Shown here: piece by piece, positions 62,811 to 64,000 of the stretch
How the letters are laid out: the number at the start of each line of letters is the position of its first letter
Position numbering within the stretch: the stretch's first letter is position 1
Source of the DNA: Streptomyces venezuelae
GTDB taxonomy: Bacteria > Actinomycetota > Actinomycetes > Streptomycetales > Streptomycetaceae
Direction: 5' to 3'
Assembly (NCBI RefSeq): GCF_008642275.1
Contig: NZ_CP029189.1
Coordinates: 7,112,001-7,176,000 of the forward strand
Length of the DNA stretch: 64,000 bases
Notes under the pieces: generated by a model
Seen by the model: the letters and a program-made list of their open reading frames with translations, nothing else
What the model was told of the DNA's origin: nothing
Database searches by the model: none
Made by a program: the position numbers and the translations under genes

Positions 62811-64000
62811 ATGACGGGCCCGGTGCTCGCTGTCGATCAAGGTACCTCGGGAACCAAGGCGCTGGTCGTCTGTCCGGTACGCGGGGTCATCGGCTCCGGA
62901 TCCGCCCCCGTACGGCCCCGCTACCTGCCGGGCGGCCGCGTCGAGGTCACCCCCGGCGAACTGCTGGACTCGGTCGTCGGCGCCGGACGCGCCGCCCTGG
63001 CGGCGGCGGGGGAGCCCGTCGTGGCGGTCGGCCTCGCCAACCAGGGCGAAACCGTGCTCGCCTGGGATCCGGCGACCGGTGAACCACTGACCGACGCGAT
63101 CGTCTGGCAGGACCGGCGCGCCGAACAGCTCTGCACCGATCTGGCCCCGCACGCACCGGCCCTGCGGGAGATCACCGGTCTGCCGCTCGACCCGTACTTC
63201 GCCGCCCCCAAGATGGCCTGGATACGCTGCCACCTGACCCGGAGCGGCGTCGTGACGACCAGCGACGTCTGGCTCGTCCACCGCCTCACCGGCGCGTTCG
63301 TCACCGACGCGGCGACCGCCGGCCGCACCCAGCTGCTCGACCTCGACACCACCCGCTGGTCGGAGGCGGCGCTCGACGCCTTCGGCCTCGCGGGGGAGCG
63401 GCTGCCGGAGGTCGTCGACGCGGACACCCACGTCGGCACCACCACGGCGTTCGGCCCCGAACTTCCGCTGACGGGACTGCTCGTGGACCAGCAGGCCGCG
63501 CTGCTCGCGCAGCGGGTCACCGAGCCCGGCACCGCCAAGTGCACCTACGGCACGGGCGCGTTCCTTCTCGCGCAGACCGGCCCGCGCCCCCTGCGCAGCA
63601 CCTCCGGCCTGGTCGGCTGCGTGGCCTGGCGGCTCGCCGGCCGGACCAGCTACTGCCTGGACGGGCAGGTCTACACGGCCGCCTCCGCCGTACGCTGGCT
63701 CACCGACCTCGGCGTGATCTCCGGCGCCGCCGACATCGACACCGTGGGCGGGAGCGTCCCGGACGCCGGCGGCGTCACGTTCGTCCCCGCGCTCGCCGGG
63801 CTCGCCGCTCCCTGGTGGCGCGGTGACCTGCGGGGCTCGGTCACCGGTCTGGGCCTCGACACCACCGCCGGACACCTGGTGCGCGCCCTGTGCGACGGGG
63901 TCGCCGCCCAGGTGGCGGAGCTCGCGGACGCGGTCGCCGCAGACCTCGGCGCCCCGCTGACCTCCCTGCGGGTCGACGGCGGGCTGACCCGGTCCGCGCT
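62811..64000 (+). CDS. FGGY-family carbohydrate kinase, 5' part
   Basis: The reading frame is open from the ATG at 62811 to the window end, giving 396 residues of an FGGY kinase. The N-terminal nucleotide-binding pattern is AVDQGTSGTKALV, and LDGQVYTAASAVRWLTDLG fits the glycerol-kinase branch. Characterised members phosphorylate glycerol, xylulose or other polyols. The remaining C-terminal part lies beyond the window. GGAG lies five bases before the ATG. Confidence 0.85.
   Translation, partial: MTGPVLAVDQGTSGTKALVVCPVRGVIGSGSAPVRPRYLPGGRVEVTPGELLDSVVGAGRAALAAAGEPVVAVGLANQGETVLAWDPATGEPLTDAIVWQDRRAEQLCTDLAPHAPALREITGLPLDPYFAAPKMAWIRCHLTRSGVVTTSDVWLVHRLTGAFVTDAATAGRTQLLDLDTTRWSEAALDAFGLAGERLPEVVDADTHVGTTTAFGPELPLTGLLVDQQAALLAQRVTEPGTAKCTYGTGAFLLAQTGPRPLRSTSGLVGCVAWRLAGRTSYCLDGQVYTAASAVRWLTDLGVISGAADIDTVGGSVPDAGGVTFVPALAGLAAPWWRGDLRGSVTGLGLDTTAGHLVRALCDGVAAQVAELADAVAADLGAPLTSLRVDGGLTRSA

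Overview
The window is GC-rich DNA with strongly GC-biased third codon positions, GTG starts, many 1-4 nt gene overlaps, long intergenic hairpins and very few TTA codons. Together with the gene families present, this points to a Streptomyces chromosome. The complete lipstatin-type operon in the middle suggests a lipstatin producer of the S. toxytricini kind; the species itself is inferred.

Left part (1-9381). A cut GMC oxidoreductase, a cyclase-family hydrolase, a secreted VanX-like dipeptidase and a secreted LppX-like protein lead to a bacteriocin-type export locus on the minus strand. It runs, in transcription order, from a 79-residue double-glycine precursor (9381-9142) through an attenuator-like hairpin, a HlyD-type adaptor and a C39 peptidase-ABC exporter to a second NHLM-type ABC protein. 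No modification enzyme is present and the precursor core has no cysteine.

Housekeeping block (9871-19396). This holds an N-formylglutamate amidohydrolase-like protein, an SRPBCC protein, RecQ, a HEAT-like protein, a NERD-UvrD helicase, a Tat-exported PGRP amidase, an Ohr peroxidase and several small proteins.

Uncharacterised operon (24921-19659, minus). Four tightly coupled genes encode a leucine-rich-repeat protein, an ankyrin protein with an acidic tail, a MoxR-type AAA+ ATPase and a protein with both an HExxH motif and a VWA domain.

Natural-product core (25458-34672, plus). A tRNA-like element with a defective anticodon arm (25068-24996, minus) precedes six overlapping genes that match lstA-lstF in order and content. 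LstA and LstB (paired KAS III proteins) join two acyl chains. LstD reduces the 3-keto group, LstC closes the beta-lactone, LstE loads and attaches leucine, and LstF formylates it. lstA carries a TTA codon at position 12, implying bldA control.

Right part (34982-64000). A ferritin-like protein with a paired operator comes first, followed by an amidase divergent from a TetR regulator, a 5'-nucleotidase, and a DUF3533 membrane protein divergent from a MerR regulator. Next are a FecBCD-type ABC importer, a stand-alone TsaD, a small conserved protein with a good terminator and a PH-like membrane protein. A methylcitrate-cycle locus (ScfR/PrpR-type regulator divergent from prpD-prpB-prpC) is followed by two SpoIIE-type phosphatases, a two-domain VOC protein, a D,D-carboxypeptidase, an amino acid permease, a helical hypothetical protein and a cut FGGY kinase.
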